From Nocardiopsis metallicus (GTDB taxonomy: Bacteria; Actinomycetota; Actinomycetes; Streptosporangiales; Streptosporangiaceae), in NCBI RefSeq assembly GCF_014201115.1, contig NZ_JACHDO010000001.1, positions 4,526,001 to 4,590,000 of the forward strand: a stretch of 64,000 nt of DNA, in the 5' to 3' direction. Numbering within the stretch: position 1 is the first letter of the stretch; each line of letters starts with the position of its first letter. The notes beneath the pieces are model-generated. The model was given only the letters and a program-made list of their open reading frames with translations. It had not been told where the DNA came from and searched no databases. Position numbers and translations under genes: made by a program. Shown one piece after another: positions 35,341 to 42,476 of this stretch.

Positions 35341-35826
35341 TTATTCGGGCAGGGACTTCTCGATGAGTTCGACGATCTCGGGGGCGTCCGGGACCGTGGT
35401 GGGGCGGAAGCGGTGGACGGTGTTGTCGGGCAGTACCAGGAACTTCTCGAAGTTCCACTTGACCTTTCCGGCCTTGCCCTCGGCGTCGGGGACCTCGGCG
35501 AGTTCGGCGTAGAGGGGGTGCTGTCCGCGACCGTTGAGCTTGACCTTGCTCATCATCGGGAAGGTGACGCCCCAGGTCATCGAGCAGTACTCGGCGATCT
35601 TCTCCTCGCCGCCGAACTCCTGGAGGAACTGGTTGCTGGGGAAGCCGAGGACGGTGAACCCGCGGTCGGAGTAGCGCTTGTGCAACTCCTCCAGCGCTTC
35701 GTACTGAGGGGTGAGTCCGCAGCGGGAGGCCACGTTCACCACCAGCCGCACCTGGCCGGACCACTCGCCGAAAGTGGTTTCGCGGCCGTCGATCAGGGTC
35801 ACCGGGATCTGGTCCAGGTCGGCCAT
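35341..35826 (-). CDS. glutathione peroxidase family thiol peroxidase
   Basis: 161 residues with the peroxidatic cysteine C36 (NVASRCGLTPQY), the GFPSNQF loop with catalytic Gln, a second Cys (EYCSMTWGV) likely to resolve the sulfenic acid, and WNFEKFLV. It has cysteine, not selenocysteine, and the two-cysteine arrangement implies thioredoxin (or mycothiol systems) as reductant rather than glutathione. Cytoplasmic. Confidence 0.93.
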   Translation of the reverse strand: MADLDQIPVTLIDGRETTFGEWSGQVRLVVNVASRCGLTPQYEALEELHKRYSDRGFTVLGFPSNQFLQEFGGEEKIAEYCSMTWGVTFPMMSKVKLNGRGQHPLYAELAEVPDAEGKAGKVKWNFEKFLVLPDNTVHRFRPTTVPDAPEIVELIEKSLPE

Positions 35827-35883
35827 GGGGTCTCCTCCTGCGGTTCGGTACGGTGCGCGCCCTGTGAGCAGCCTACGGGCTGC

Positions 35884-36062
35884 CTACTCGGGCGTAGGTG
35901 TGGAGGGCTGCTGGCAGAAGCTGACCAGCAGCCCGTAGCGCGGCTGGCCCTCCTCCGCCCCTTCGGTCTCCTCGACCAGGGTGAGCAGTGTGTCGTGGAT
36001 CCGTTCGACCTGTTCCGGGGTGAGCCTCAGGTGGCGCAGGGCGAGCTGCGGGTCGCCCGGGG
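35884..36062 (-). pseudogene. 3' remnant of a regulator gene (ArsR-type C-terminus)
   Basis: About 59 codons read on the minus strand end in TAG and encode a sequence like the effector tail of ArsR-type HTH regulators (LRHLRLTPEQVERIHDTLLT ... RYGLLVSFCQQP). No start, ribosome binding site or DNA-binding domain lies upstream; within about 40 bases the strand becomes the 5' end of an oppositely oriented peptidase gene. It is probably a broken gene. The family assignment is tentative. Confidence 0.45.
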
Positions 36063-36071
36063 CCCCACCGC

Positions 36072-36872
36072 ATGCGGCTGCTGCTCGCCGAAGGGCGAGC
36101 AGCAGGTGAGTACCGAGAGGCGCGGGATCCGTCCGTGCTGGCTGAGCTGGTGGCCGGGGACCTCCAGTCGCTCAACGGCGATCTGCACCTGCGGCTGAAG
36201 CACCGCGTCGAGGCAATCCCCGCGCTGCCGGGCGACGCCGGTCTGATGGAGGCGATGGCGCGGGAGGCACGGGAGCGGTTCGGCGGGGTCGCGCGGGTGG
36301 AGCGGTTGGACGGCAACGTCGGATTCCTGGAGCTGCGGCCGCTGCTCTACCCGCTGTCGATGGCGGCCGACCAGCTGAGCGCCGCGCTGCGGCTGGTGGC
36401 CGACGCGGAGGCGCTCATCATCGATCTGAGGCAGAACCGGGGCGGAGACCCGGCGACGGTGGCGTTCGTCTGCGCGCACCTGTTCGACGAGCCCACTCAT
36501 CTGCACACGATGCACTTCGGCGACGGGACGCCGCCCAGACAGTCCTGGACACCGTTCGTGCCGGGACCGGTGTTCGGCGGGGAGAAGCCGCTGGCGGTAC
36601 TGACCGGCGCCACCACGTTCTCCGGCGCCGAAGAGCTCGCCTACGACCTGCAGCGGCACGGGCGGGCAACGGTCGTCGGTGAACGCACCGGGGGCGGCGC
36701 CCACCCCCGGGAGGGTTTCCGGATCCACCCGCACCTGGAGGTGACGGTGCCGACCGGACGACCCGGGCATCCGGTCAGCGGGACCAACTGGGAGGGCGCC
36801 GGGGTGGTCCCGGACCTGGAGACCGCCGCCGGGGAGGCCCTGGCGGCGGCCCTCACCCGGCTGGCGCGCTGA
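36072..36872 (+). CDS. S41-like peptidase (IRBP/TSP type), probably N-terminally truncated
   Basis: 266 residues matching bacterial IRBP-like S41 proteins: the DLQSLNGDLHLRL motif of the N-terminal helical domain, VGFLELRP, LIIDLRQNRGGDPATV, and the catalytic-serine region TGATTFSGAEELAYDLQ. The first 20-30 residues usual for the helical domain are missing. The ATG immediately follows the remnant of another gene and lacks a ribosome binding site. A 12-bp hairpin (36078-36105) covers its first codons. It may be non-functional. Confidence 0.6.
   Translation: MRLLLAEGRAAGEYREARDPSVLAELVAGDLQSLNGDLHLRLKHRVEAIPALPGDAGLMEAMAREARERFGGVARVERLDGNVGFLELRPLLYPLSMAADQLSAALRLVADAEALIIDLRQNRGGDPATVAFVCAHLFDEPTHLHTMHFGDGTPPRQSWTPFVPGPVFGGEKPLAVLTGATTFSGAEELAYDLQRHGRATVVGERTGGGAHPREGFRIHPHLEVTVPTGRPGHPVSGTNWEGAGVVPDLETAAGEALAAALTRLAR
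36078..36105. other. 12-bp hairpin at the junction of two truncated genes
   Basis: CTGCTGCTCGCC-GAAG-GGCGAGCAGCAG. It reads in frame in both strands (LLLAEGRAA on plus; LLLALRRAAA on minus), so either gene could have contributed one arm. Confidence 0.55.
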
Positions 36873-36881
36873 CCGGGAGGG

Positions 36882-38666
36882 TCAGTCGCCGATGAGTTCG
36901 GCCTGTTCCAGCCAGACCATCTCCAACTCGTCCTTCTCGGCGGCGAGGGTCTTGGCCTCGGCGTCGAGTTCGGCGAGCTTGGTGTAGTCCTCGGCGGCGG
37001 CCGCCATCTGCTCGTGCAGCTGGGCCTCGCGCTTGGCGATCTTGTCCATACGGCGCTCGACCCGCTGCATCTCCTTCTGCGCGGCGCGACGATCGGCCTG
37101 GGAGATCGCGGGAGCAGCGGCCGGGGCTGCCTCGGCTGCGGCCGCCTCGGAGGCGCCAAGGGGCACGGTGACCTCGTCGGCGGTGGCCGCCCGGCGCTCC
37201 AGGTACTCGTCGACCCCGTTGGGCAGGAAGGCGAGCGTGCCGTCACCCATCAGGGCGAGCACGCGGTCGGTGATGCGCTCCAGGAAGTACCGGTCGTGGC
37301 TGACCAGCACGAGGGAGCCGGGCCAGCCGTCGAGGAGGTCCTCGAGCTCGGTGAGGGTCTCGATGTCGAGGTCGTTGGTGGGCTCGTCCAGCAGCAGCAC
37401 GTTGGGCTCGTCCATGAGCAGGCGCAGCAGCTGAAGCCGGCGCTTCTCACCACCGGACAGGTCGCCGATGGGCGTCCACTGGCGCTCGCCGCGGAAACCG
37501 AACTTCTCCAGCATCTGGCTGGCGGTGTAGTCGCGCTTGCCGATGGTGATGTGCTCGCGCACGTCCATGACCGCCTGAAGCGGGCGCATGGCGGGGTCGA
37601 GCTCGGCGATGTTCTGGGACAGGTGCGCGAGCTTGACGGTCCGGCCGGTGCGCACGGTGCCCGAGTCGGGTTCCTTCTCCTCGGCGAGGATCTTCAGCAG
37701 GGTGGACTTGCCCGCGCCGTTCACGCCGACCAGGCCGACCCGGTCGCCCGGGCCGAGCTGCCAGGTGAGCTCGTCCAGGAGGACGCGGTCGGGGATCGCC
37801 ACCGAGACCTTCTTGAGGTCGATGACGGTCTTGCCCAGGCGGGAGCTGGCGAAGCGGACCAGCTCGACGGTGTCGCGGGCGGGCGGCTCATTGGCGATGA
37901 GCTGGTTGGCCGCCTCGATCCGGAACTTGGGCTTGGAGGTGCGCGCGGGTGCTCCCCGGCGCAGCCAGGCCAGCTCCTTGCGCATGAGGTTCTGGCGGCG
38001 GTCCTCCTCGGCGGCCGCCTGGCGGTCGCGTTCGGCCTTGGCCAGCACATAGGCGGCGTACCCGCCCTCGTAGCGCTCGACCGTGCCGCGGCCGACCTCC
38101 CAGGTGCGGGTGGTCACGGCGTCCAGGAACCAGCGGTCGTGTGTCACGACCACGAGCGCCTCGGGGCGCCGGCCCAGGTGCTCGGCGAGCCAGGCGATGC
38201 CCTCGATGTCGAGGTGGTTGGTGGGCTCGTCCAGGATGATGAGGTCGTGGTCGTCGACCAGCAGGCGCGCCAGCCCGGAACGGCGGCGCTCACCACCGGA
38301 CAGTCCCGACATGGGCAGGTTCAGGTCCCAGCCGCCCAGCAGGCCGCGCAGGATGTCGCGGATGCGCGCGTCGCCCGCCCACTCGTGCTCGGCCCGGTCG
38401 CCCAGCACGAACTCGCCGACGGTGCTGTCGGGGAAGTCGTCGCGCTGGTGCAGGAAGCCGACCCGCAGCCCGCGGTTGTGCACGACGCGGCCGGAGTCGG
38501 GCTCGGTGTGCCCGGCCAGCACGGAGATCATGGTGGACTTGCCGCCGCCGTTGCGGCCCACCACACCGATGCGTTCGCCCTCGTCCACGCCAAGGGACAC
38601 CTTGTCGAGGAGTACGAGCGGCCCGTAGGCCAGGGACACGTCCTGAAGGTTGACCAGATTCGTCAT
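36882..38666 (-). CDS. ABC-F family ATPase (Uup/EttA-like)
   Basis: 594 residues, two ABC domains and no membrane segment. First domain: GRNGGGKST, LSGGERRR, LIILDEPTNHLD; second: GVNGAGKST, LSGGEKRRL, VLLLDEPTNDLD. A linker of about 80 residues lies between them, and a coiled-coil tail (about 520-594, rich in Lys/Glu/Gln) resembles the C-terminal domain of Uup. ABC-F proteins act on the ribosome, as translation factors or in antibiotic protection. ATG at 38666 has GGAGG. No leader-peptide signal is obvious upstream, so a housekeeping role is more likely. Confidence 0.92.
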   Translation of the reverse strand: MTNLVNLQDVSLAYGPLVLLDKVSLGVDEGERIGVVGRNGGGKSTMISVLAGHTEPDSGRVVHNRGLRVGFLHQRDDFPDSTVGEFVLGDRAEHEWAGDARIRDILRGLLGGWDLNLPMSGLSGGERRRSGLARLLVDDHDLIILDEPTNHLDIEGIAWLAEHLGRRPEALVVVTHDRWFLDAVTTRTWEVGRGTVERYEGGYAAYVLAKAERDRQAAAEEDRRQNLMRKELAWLRRGAPARTSKPKFRIEAANQLIANEPPARDTVELVRFASSRLGKTVIDLKKVSVAIPDRVLLDELTWQLGPGDRVGLVGVNGAGKSTLLKILAEEKEPDSGTVRTGRTVKLAHLSQNIAELDPAMRPLQAVMDVREHITIGKRDYTASQMLEKFGFRGERQWTPIGDLSGGEKRRLQLLRLLMDEPNVLLLDEPTNDLDIETLTELEDLLDGWPGSLVLVSHDRYFLERITDRVLALMGDGTLAFLPNGVDEYLERRAATADEVTVPLGASEAAAAEAAPAAAPAISQADRRAAQKEMQRVERRMDKIAKREAQLHEQMAAAAEDYTKLAELDAEAKTLAAEKDELEMVWLEQAELIGD

Positions 38667-38825
38667 CACCCTCCATTGTGCCGCCGGGGCGACGGTGCCC
38701 GGACCGGCTGCCCGCCCCGGGGCAACTAGGCGACACTTTTCGCGAATCATTGTTTTTCGCCGCACAACGGCGCCAAGGGGGGCTAATCTTCTGCTCTGTC
38801 CTCGGCGCCCCCGCTTACGAGCCCC

Positions 38826-38873
38826 CTCCCCTGGAGGCTCGCATCGCAGGACGGATGCGAACCGAAAGGGGAG
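38826..38873 (+). promoter_or_regulatory. 5' leader able to sequester the ribosome binding site
   Basis: CTCCCCT (38826-38832) is the exact complement of AGGGGAG (38867-38873), the ribosome binding site of the next gene. Between them lies a 7-bp hairpin TCGCATC/GATGCGA (38839-38860), and CTCCCCT can alternatively pair with the adjacent GGAGGCTC. This is the layout of a translational switch; no known riboswitch class was recognised. Confidence 0.4.
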
Positions 38874-38876
38874 CCC

Positions 38877-39386
38877 ATGCGCTCCATCCGTGCCGCTCTG
38901 GCGGCAGCACTGCTGGCCGCGTTCCTGGTGCCCGTCCCGGCCCACGCGGCGTCGACCACCGGGGCACTGATGATCACCCACGTGCGGCCCAACGCCAAGG
39001 GAGCCGACGTCAAGGACAACAAGCAGACCAACCTCAACGGCGAGTACTTCATCGTCAAGAACGTGACGAACAAGACCGTCAACCTCAAGGGCTACGTCCC
39101 GGACATCACCTCGAACACCTACGGCCGGGCCCTGCCCTCGTACAACCTCCCGGCCGGGGCGGTCGTCTACGTGCACACCGGCTCCGGCACGAACCACCGC
39201 GACGCCAACGGCAAGCACCACGTCTACCGGGGCTACGCGCGGCACGTGCTGCCCAACGACGGCACCGGCCGCAACCCCGACCTGAGGCTGAAGACGCCGG
39301 GCAGCAAGGACGACAACAAGGCCGCCGGCACGCTGAGCACCTGCAACTGGGGCAAGGCCGCGGACGGGAGGACGTACTCCTGCTAG
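38877..39386 (+). CDS. secreted lamin-tail-domain protein
   Basis: 169 residues: signal peptide (about 1-25, ending AHA) and one lamin tail domain (about 30-165): IVKNVTNKTVNLKGYVPDI, then the LPAGAVVYVHTGSGTN signature, and a C-terminal pair of cysteines (CNWGKAADGRTYSC). These small LTD proteins are common in actinomycetes; they probably act as extracellular structural or binding modules. The ATG has AGGGGAG three bases upstream and an unusual leader. Confidence 0.82.
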   Translation: MRSIRAALAAALLAAFLVPVPAHAASTTGALMITHVRPNAKGADVKDNKQTNLNGEYFIVKNVTNKTVNLKGYVPDITSNTYGRALPSYNLPAGAVVYVHTGSGTNHRDANGKHHVYRGYARHVLPNDGTGRNPDLRLKTPGSKDDNKAAGTLSTCNWGKAADGRTYSC

Positions 39387-39458
39387 GGACTCCTGCCGGA
39401 GGAACGATCCCGTTGGAGGAGTGACGCCCGCCGGACCACGGGGCGGCGGGCGGGGAAC

Positions 39459-39489
39459 GCCCGGGGCCGCACCACGCAAGGCCCCGGGC
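39459..39489. terminator. bidirectional terminator between LTD and transketolase genes
   Basis: GCCCGGGGCC and GGCCCCGGGC form a 10-bp stem (loop 11). A second hairpin follows at 39515-39534 (GGAGCCCG/CGGGCTCC). Confidence 0.65.
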
Positions 39490-39545
39490 GGGTTCTGGGA
39501 GGGGCCCCCTCCGGGGAGCCCGCGGACGGGCTCCGGACACGAGTC

Positions 39546-40445
39546 CTACACCAGGAAGAAGTCCCTGGCGGCCTTGGCGATTCCCTCGGTGTCCAGCCCG
39601 TGGGCGCGGGCGTGCTCGGCGGGGGTCCCGTACGCGCGGAGTTCGGTGTCGCGGGCCACGCCCAGGGAGCGCTGGCGGTGGCGGCGGTCGGACAGGGCCT
39701 CGGAGACCTCGTGGGCGGAGGTACCCCGCAGGTAGGGCTCGACCAGGAGCACGTCGGCGTTGCCCGCGGCGGCGGTCAGGGCGCTGAGGCCCTCGCGGTC
39801 GAAGGGTCGCACCGTGGTGGTGTGGGCGACGGTGACGTCGAGGTCGGCGGTGGCTTCCAGGGTGCGGTCCAGCATCGGGCCGACCGCGACCACAACCCCG
39901 GCGGAGCGTGGTGAGCCGGTGCGCAGGACGTTGAGTCGCGGACCGACCGGCAGGGGTGCGCGGTTGGTGGTGCCGGACAGGCGGAGGTACACGCGGTCGT
40001 CGCCGGGGATGGCCTGCCGCAGCATGTCCCGGACCTCGTCGGGGTGGCCGGGCACGTGCACGGTCCAGCCCGGGAGGGTGTCCAGGAGCGTCACGTCCCC
40101 GGGCGCCTGGTGGGTGCGGCCCTCCTCCGAGGCGTCGTAGGACGCGCCGATGCTCACCAGGATCGCGCCGACGTCCTGGTGGGCCAGGGAGATCTTGATC
40201 TGTTCGAAGGGCCGTTCGATCAGGAACGGCGCGTAGCTGTGCACGATCGGGCGCATGCCGGTGAGCGCGAGTCCCCCGGCGACGCCGATCATCGCCTGTT
40301 CCCGGATGCCGAGGTCGATCACCCGGCCGGGGTGGCGGACGGCGGAGCGGCGGAACATGCCCGCGGAGATGGCCGCGAGGACGACGGCGGCCCGGGGGTC
40401 GTCGTCGAGGGCGGCGTTGACGGTGGCGGCGAAGGTGTCACGCAT
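39546..40445 (-). CDS. transketolase C-terminal subunit
   Basis: 299 residues covering the pyrimidine-binding and C-terminal domains of a thiamine-diphosphate transketolase-type enzyme: RVIDLGIREQAMIGVAGGLA with the catalytic Glu of the IREQ motif, SIGASYDASEEGRTHQ, and a transketolase_C domain (VAVGPMLDRTLEA). It follows the N-terminal subunit by 14 bases. Split transketolases are found beside secondary metabolism and sugar pathways; the true substrate here is unknown. Full-length housekeeping transketolase is not in this window. Confidence 0.85.
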   Translation of the reverse strand: MRDTFAATVNAALDDDPRAAVVLAAISAGMFRRSAVRHPGRVIDLGIREQAMIGVAGGLALTGMRPIVHSYAPFLIERPFEQIKISLAHQDVGAILVSIGASYDASEEGRTHQAPGDVTLLDTLPGWTVHVPGHPDEVRDMLRQAIPGDDRVYLRLSGTTNRAPLPVGPRLNVLRTGSPRSAGVVVAVGPMLDRTLEATADLDVTVAHTTTVRPFDREGLSALTAAAGNADVLLVEPYLRGTSAHEVSEALSDRRHRQRSLGVARDTELRAYGTPAEHARAHGLDTEGIAKAARDFFLV

Positions 40446-40459
40446 GGCCGGGCTCGCTT

Positions 40460-41170
40460 TCAGTTTCCGTTGCGGACGCGGGCGATGACCGCCAGCGGCC
40501 GCCCGGTGCGGGTTCGGGTGAAGGCGTCGTGCAGCGCGTCGTGGTCCCGGCCGCCGACCTCGCGGGTCTCCCAGCCCTCGACCTCGAAGCGGCGGCCGAT
40601 CCCGCCGGGCCAGCCGTGGCTCGCGGAGGCGTTGTCGATGACCACGACGGTGAGGTTGTCGGAGCCCAGGCGTGCCGCGGCGGCGATGGCCTCGTGGTTG
40701 CTGCCTTCGTCGAGTTCACCGTCGCCGACCAGCACCACCACGCGGGGTCCGGTGCCGTCGGGCTTGCGGATGCCCTGTGCGCGCAGGCCCAGAGCGGTGC
40801 CCAGGGCCAGGGGCAGGCCGTGGCCGAGGGAACCGCTGCCGATCTCCGCACCGGGGACCAGGACCCGGTCGGGGTGGTGACCCAGCGGGGAGTCGAAGCT
40901 CGTCCAGCCGCGCAGGGTGGTCACGTCGAGGAAGCCCTTGGCGGCGAGTACGGCGTAGAAGGCGGCCGGGCCGTGCCCCTTGGAGAGGAGGAAGCGGTCC
41001 CGGGCAGGGTCCTCGGCGGTGCCGGGGGTGACGTCGAGGACCCGGTCGTAGAGCACCCAGAGCACGTCGAGGGTGGAGTTGGAAGCGCCGTTGTGCTTCT
41101 CGTCCCCCTCCATCAGCCCGATGAGCGCCGGAAGGTCGGCGTACCTGGAGAAGGTGGCTGTCGTAGTCAT
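40460..41170 (-). CDS. transketolase N-terminal subunit
   Basis: 236 residues with the thiamine-diphosphate motif GDGELDEGSNHEA (about 135-147) and the LSKGHGPAAFYAVLA segment; the N domain that binds cofactor diphosphate. The ATG at 41170 is preferred; a TTG seven codons earlier lies in an 18-bp palindrome. First gene of the pair. The acidic motif and the split form exclude a DXP synthase. Confidence 0.86.
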   Translation of the reverse strand: MTTTATFSRYADLPALIGLMEGDEKHNGASNSTLDVLWVLYDRVLDVTPGTAEDPARDRFLLSKGHGPAAFYAVLAAKGFLDVTTLRGWTSFDSPLGHHPDRVLVPGAEIGSGSLGHGLPLALGTALGLRAQGIRKPDGTGPRVVVLVGDGELDEGSNHEAIAAAARLGSDNLTVVVIDNASASHGWPGGIGRRFEVEGWETREVGGRDHDALHDAFTRTRTGRPLAVIARVRNGN

Positions 41171-41185
41171 GCCACCAGTGTTCTT

Positions 41186-41203
41186 CCTCAACCATGGTTG
41201 AGG
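41186..41203 (-). promoter_or_regulatory. 18-bp perfect palindrome in the split-transketolase promoter
   Basis: CCTCAACCATGGTTGAGG, directly next to TTGACC (41207-41202 on the minus strand). A palindrome beginning at a -35-like hexamer is the arrangement used by MerR-type activators; no MerR gene is in the window. Confidence 0.55.
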
Positions 41204-41242
41204 TCAATGGGCGAAACCCCCGCGATCGGGGCATCAGATTTA

Positions 41243-41256
41243 GTGATTTACATCAC
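41243..41256 (-). promoter_or_regulatory. CRP/GlxR-like site
   Basis: GTGA-TTTACA-TCAC matches the GTGA-N6-TCAC core of CRP-family sites. It lies 73-86 bases upstream of the transketolase pair and 11 bases from the ispE stop. Confidence 0.4.
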
Positions 41257-41266
41257 AGCATCGGGG

Positions 41267-42217
41267 TCAGAGGACGGTGGTTCCCGGAACATCGCCGTCC
41301 GCCGCGACGACCTGCTCGCACAGCCCCGTGGCCCGCAGCGCGGCGACCACGCCGGCCTCGCGCTCGGCCACGACGGCCGCGTCCTCTCCGCCGCCGCCGA
41401 TCAGGAAGGCGCAGGTGGGGCCGGAACCGGAGACCAGGGCACCGATCGCCCCCGCTGAGCGGCCCGCGTCCAGGGTCCGCTGGAGCTCGGGCAGCAGGGA
41501 CAGCGCGGCGGGCTGGAGGTCGTTGCTCAACGAGCGGCCCAGCGCCTCGGCGTCCCCGTCGGCCAGCGCCTTCTCCAGGGCGGGGTCCAACCGCGGGTCC
41601 GGAGCGTCCGGGCGCAGCCGGTCGTACTCGCCGAAGACGTCGGCCGTGGACAGGCCGCGTGTGGAGAGCGCGAACACCCAGCGGTAGCGGGCGGGACTGG
41701 CCATCGGATCGAGGAGCTCACCGCGTCCGGTGCCCACCGCGGTGTCGCCGACCAGCCCGAACGCCACGTCGCTGCCCAGCCGGGCGGCGAGGTCCAAGAG
41801 GCGCTCACGGGACAGTCCGCAGCCCCACAGCCGGTCACAGGCCACCAGGGCCGCCGCGGCGTCCGCGCTGCCCCCGGCCATACCGCCGGCCACCGGGATG
41901 TGCTTGTCCAGGTGGATGTCCACGGGGAAGCCGGAACCCGTCTCCTCGGCGAGGAGGGCCGCGGCGCGAGCCGCGAGGTTGGTTTCGTCCAGCGGCACTC
42001 TGGCCAGGTGCGATTCCGACTGGCCGGTGGCGGTCAACGCCGCGAGGGCACGCGGCTGACGCGGAGACGCCGCCTTGACGGTAACCTCATCGAACAGCGA
42101 GACGGCGTGGAACACGTTCACGAGGGCGTGGAATCCGTCCTCGCGTCTGGGCCCCACCGCCAACTGGAGGTTCACCTTCGCGGGGACCCGCACGGTTACG
42201 GTGGTATCAACGGTCAC
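41267..42217 (-). CDS. ispE: 4-diphosphocytidyl-2-C-methyl-D-erythritol kinase
   Basis: 316 residues of the GHMP kinase family; phosphorylates CDP-ME in the MEP isoprenoid pathway, which also feeds undecaprenyl phosphate used by surface polysaccharide assembly. The N-terminal VRVPAKVNLQLAVG, the ATP loop PVAGGMAGGSADAAA and the C-terminal GALVSGSGPTCAFL motif are intact. GTG at 42217 has GGGGAC upstream. The usual rsmA neighbour is not adjacent; a Ser/Thr kinase gene is divergent instead. Confidence 0.94.
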   Translation of the reverse strand: MTVDTTVTVRVPAKVNLQLAVGPRREDGFHALVNVFHAVSLFDEVTVKAASPRQPRALAALTATGQSESHLARVPLDETNLAARAAALLAEETGSGFPVDIHLDKHIPVAGGMAGGSADAAAALVACDRLWGCGLSRERLLDLAARLGSDVAFGLVGDTAVGTGRGELLDPMASPARYRWVFALSTRGLSTADVFGEYDRLRPDAPDPRLDPALEKALADGDAEALGRSLSNDLQPAALSLLPELQRTLDAGRSAGAIGALVSGSGPTCAFLIGGGGEDAAVVAEREAGVVAALRATGLCEQVVAADGDVPGTTVL

Positions 42218-42476
42218 GAGTCCCCAATCGTAAAGGAACCCCCACCTTGCGTGAACACAGACCCCCGAACGGGGCCTTCCGTGTTCACCGCTTTCGACCG
42301 GCGTGGACACCCGCGCCCCGGAGAGCGGGGCCGCACGCTTCAGGGCTCGTCACCAATGTCATGTCAGTTACCGCCCAACCCCAGAACGGCCCAATTCGGT
42401 CCGCGAGTGGGAATCAGGGCACAAACACCGCTACCTTGGGGCAAGGCGGAGTTTGGACACCGTCGGGGAGGGTCGC

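Noticed and set aside
38740..38876. Leader of the lamin-tail gene as a ydaO (c-di-AMP) riboswitch
   Set aside because: I could not match the conserved core; only generic hairpins and an anti-ribosome-binding-site sequence are visible.
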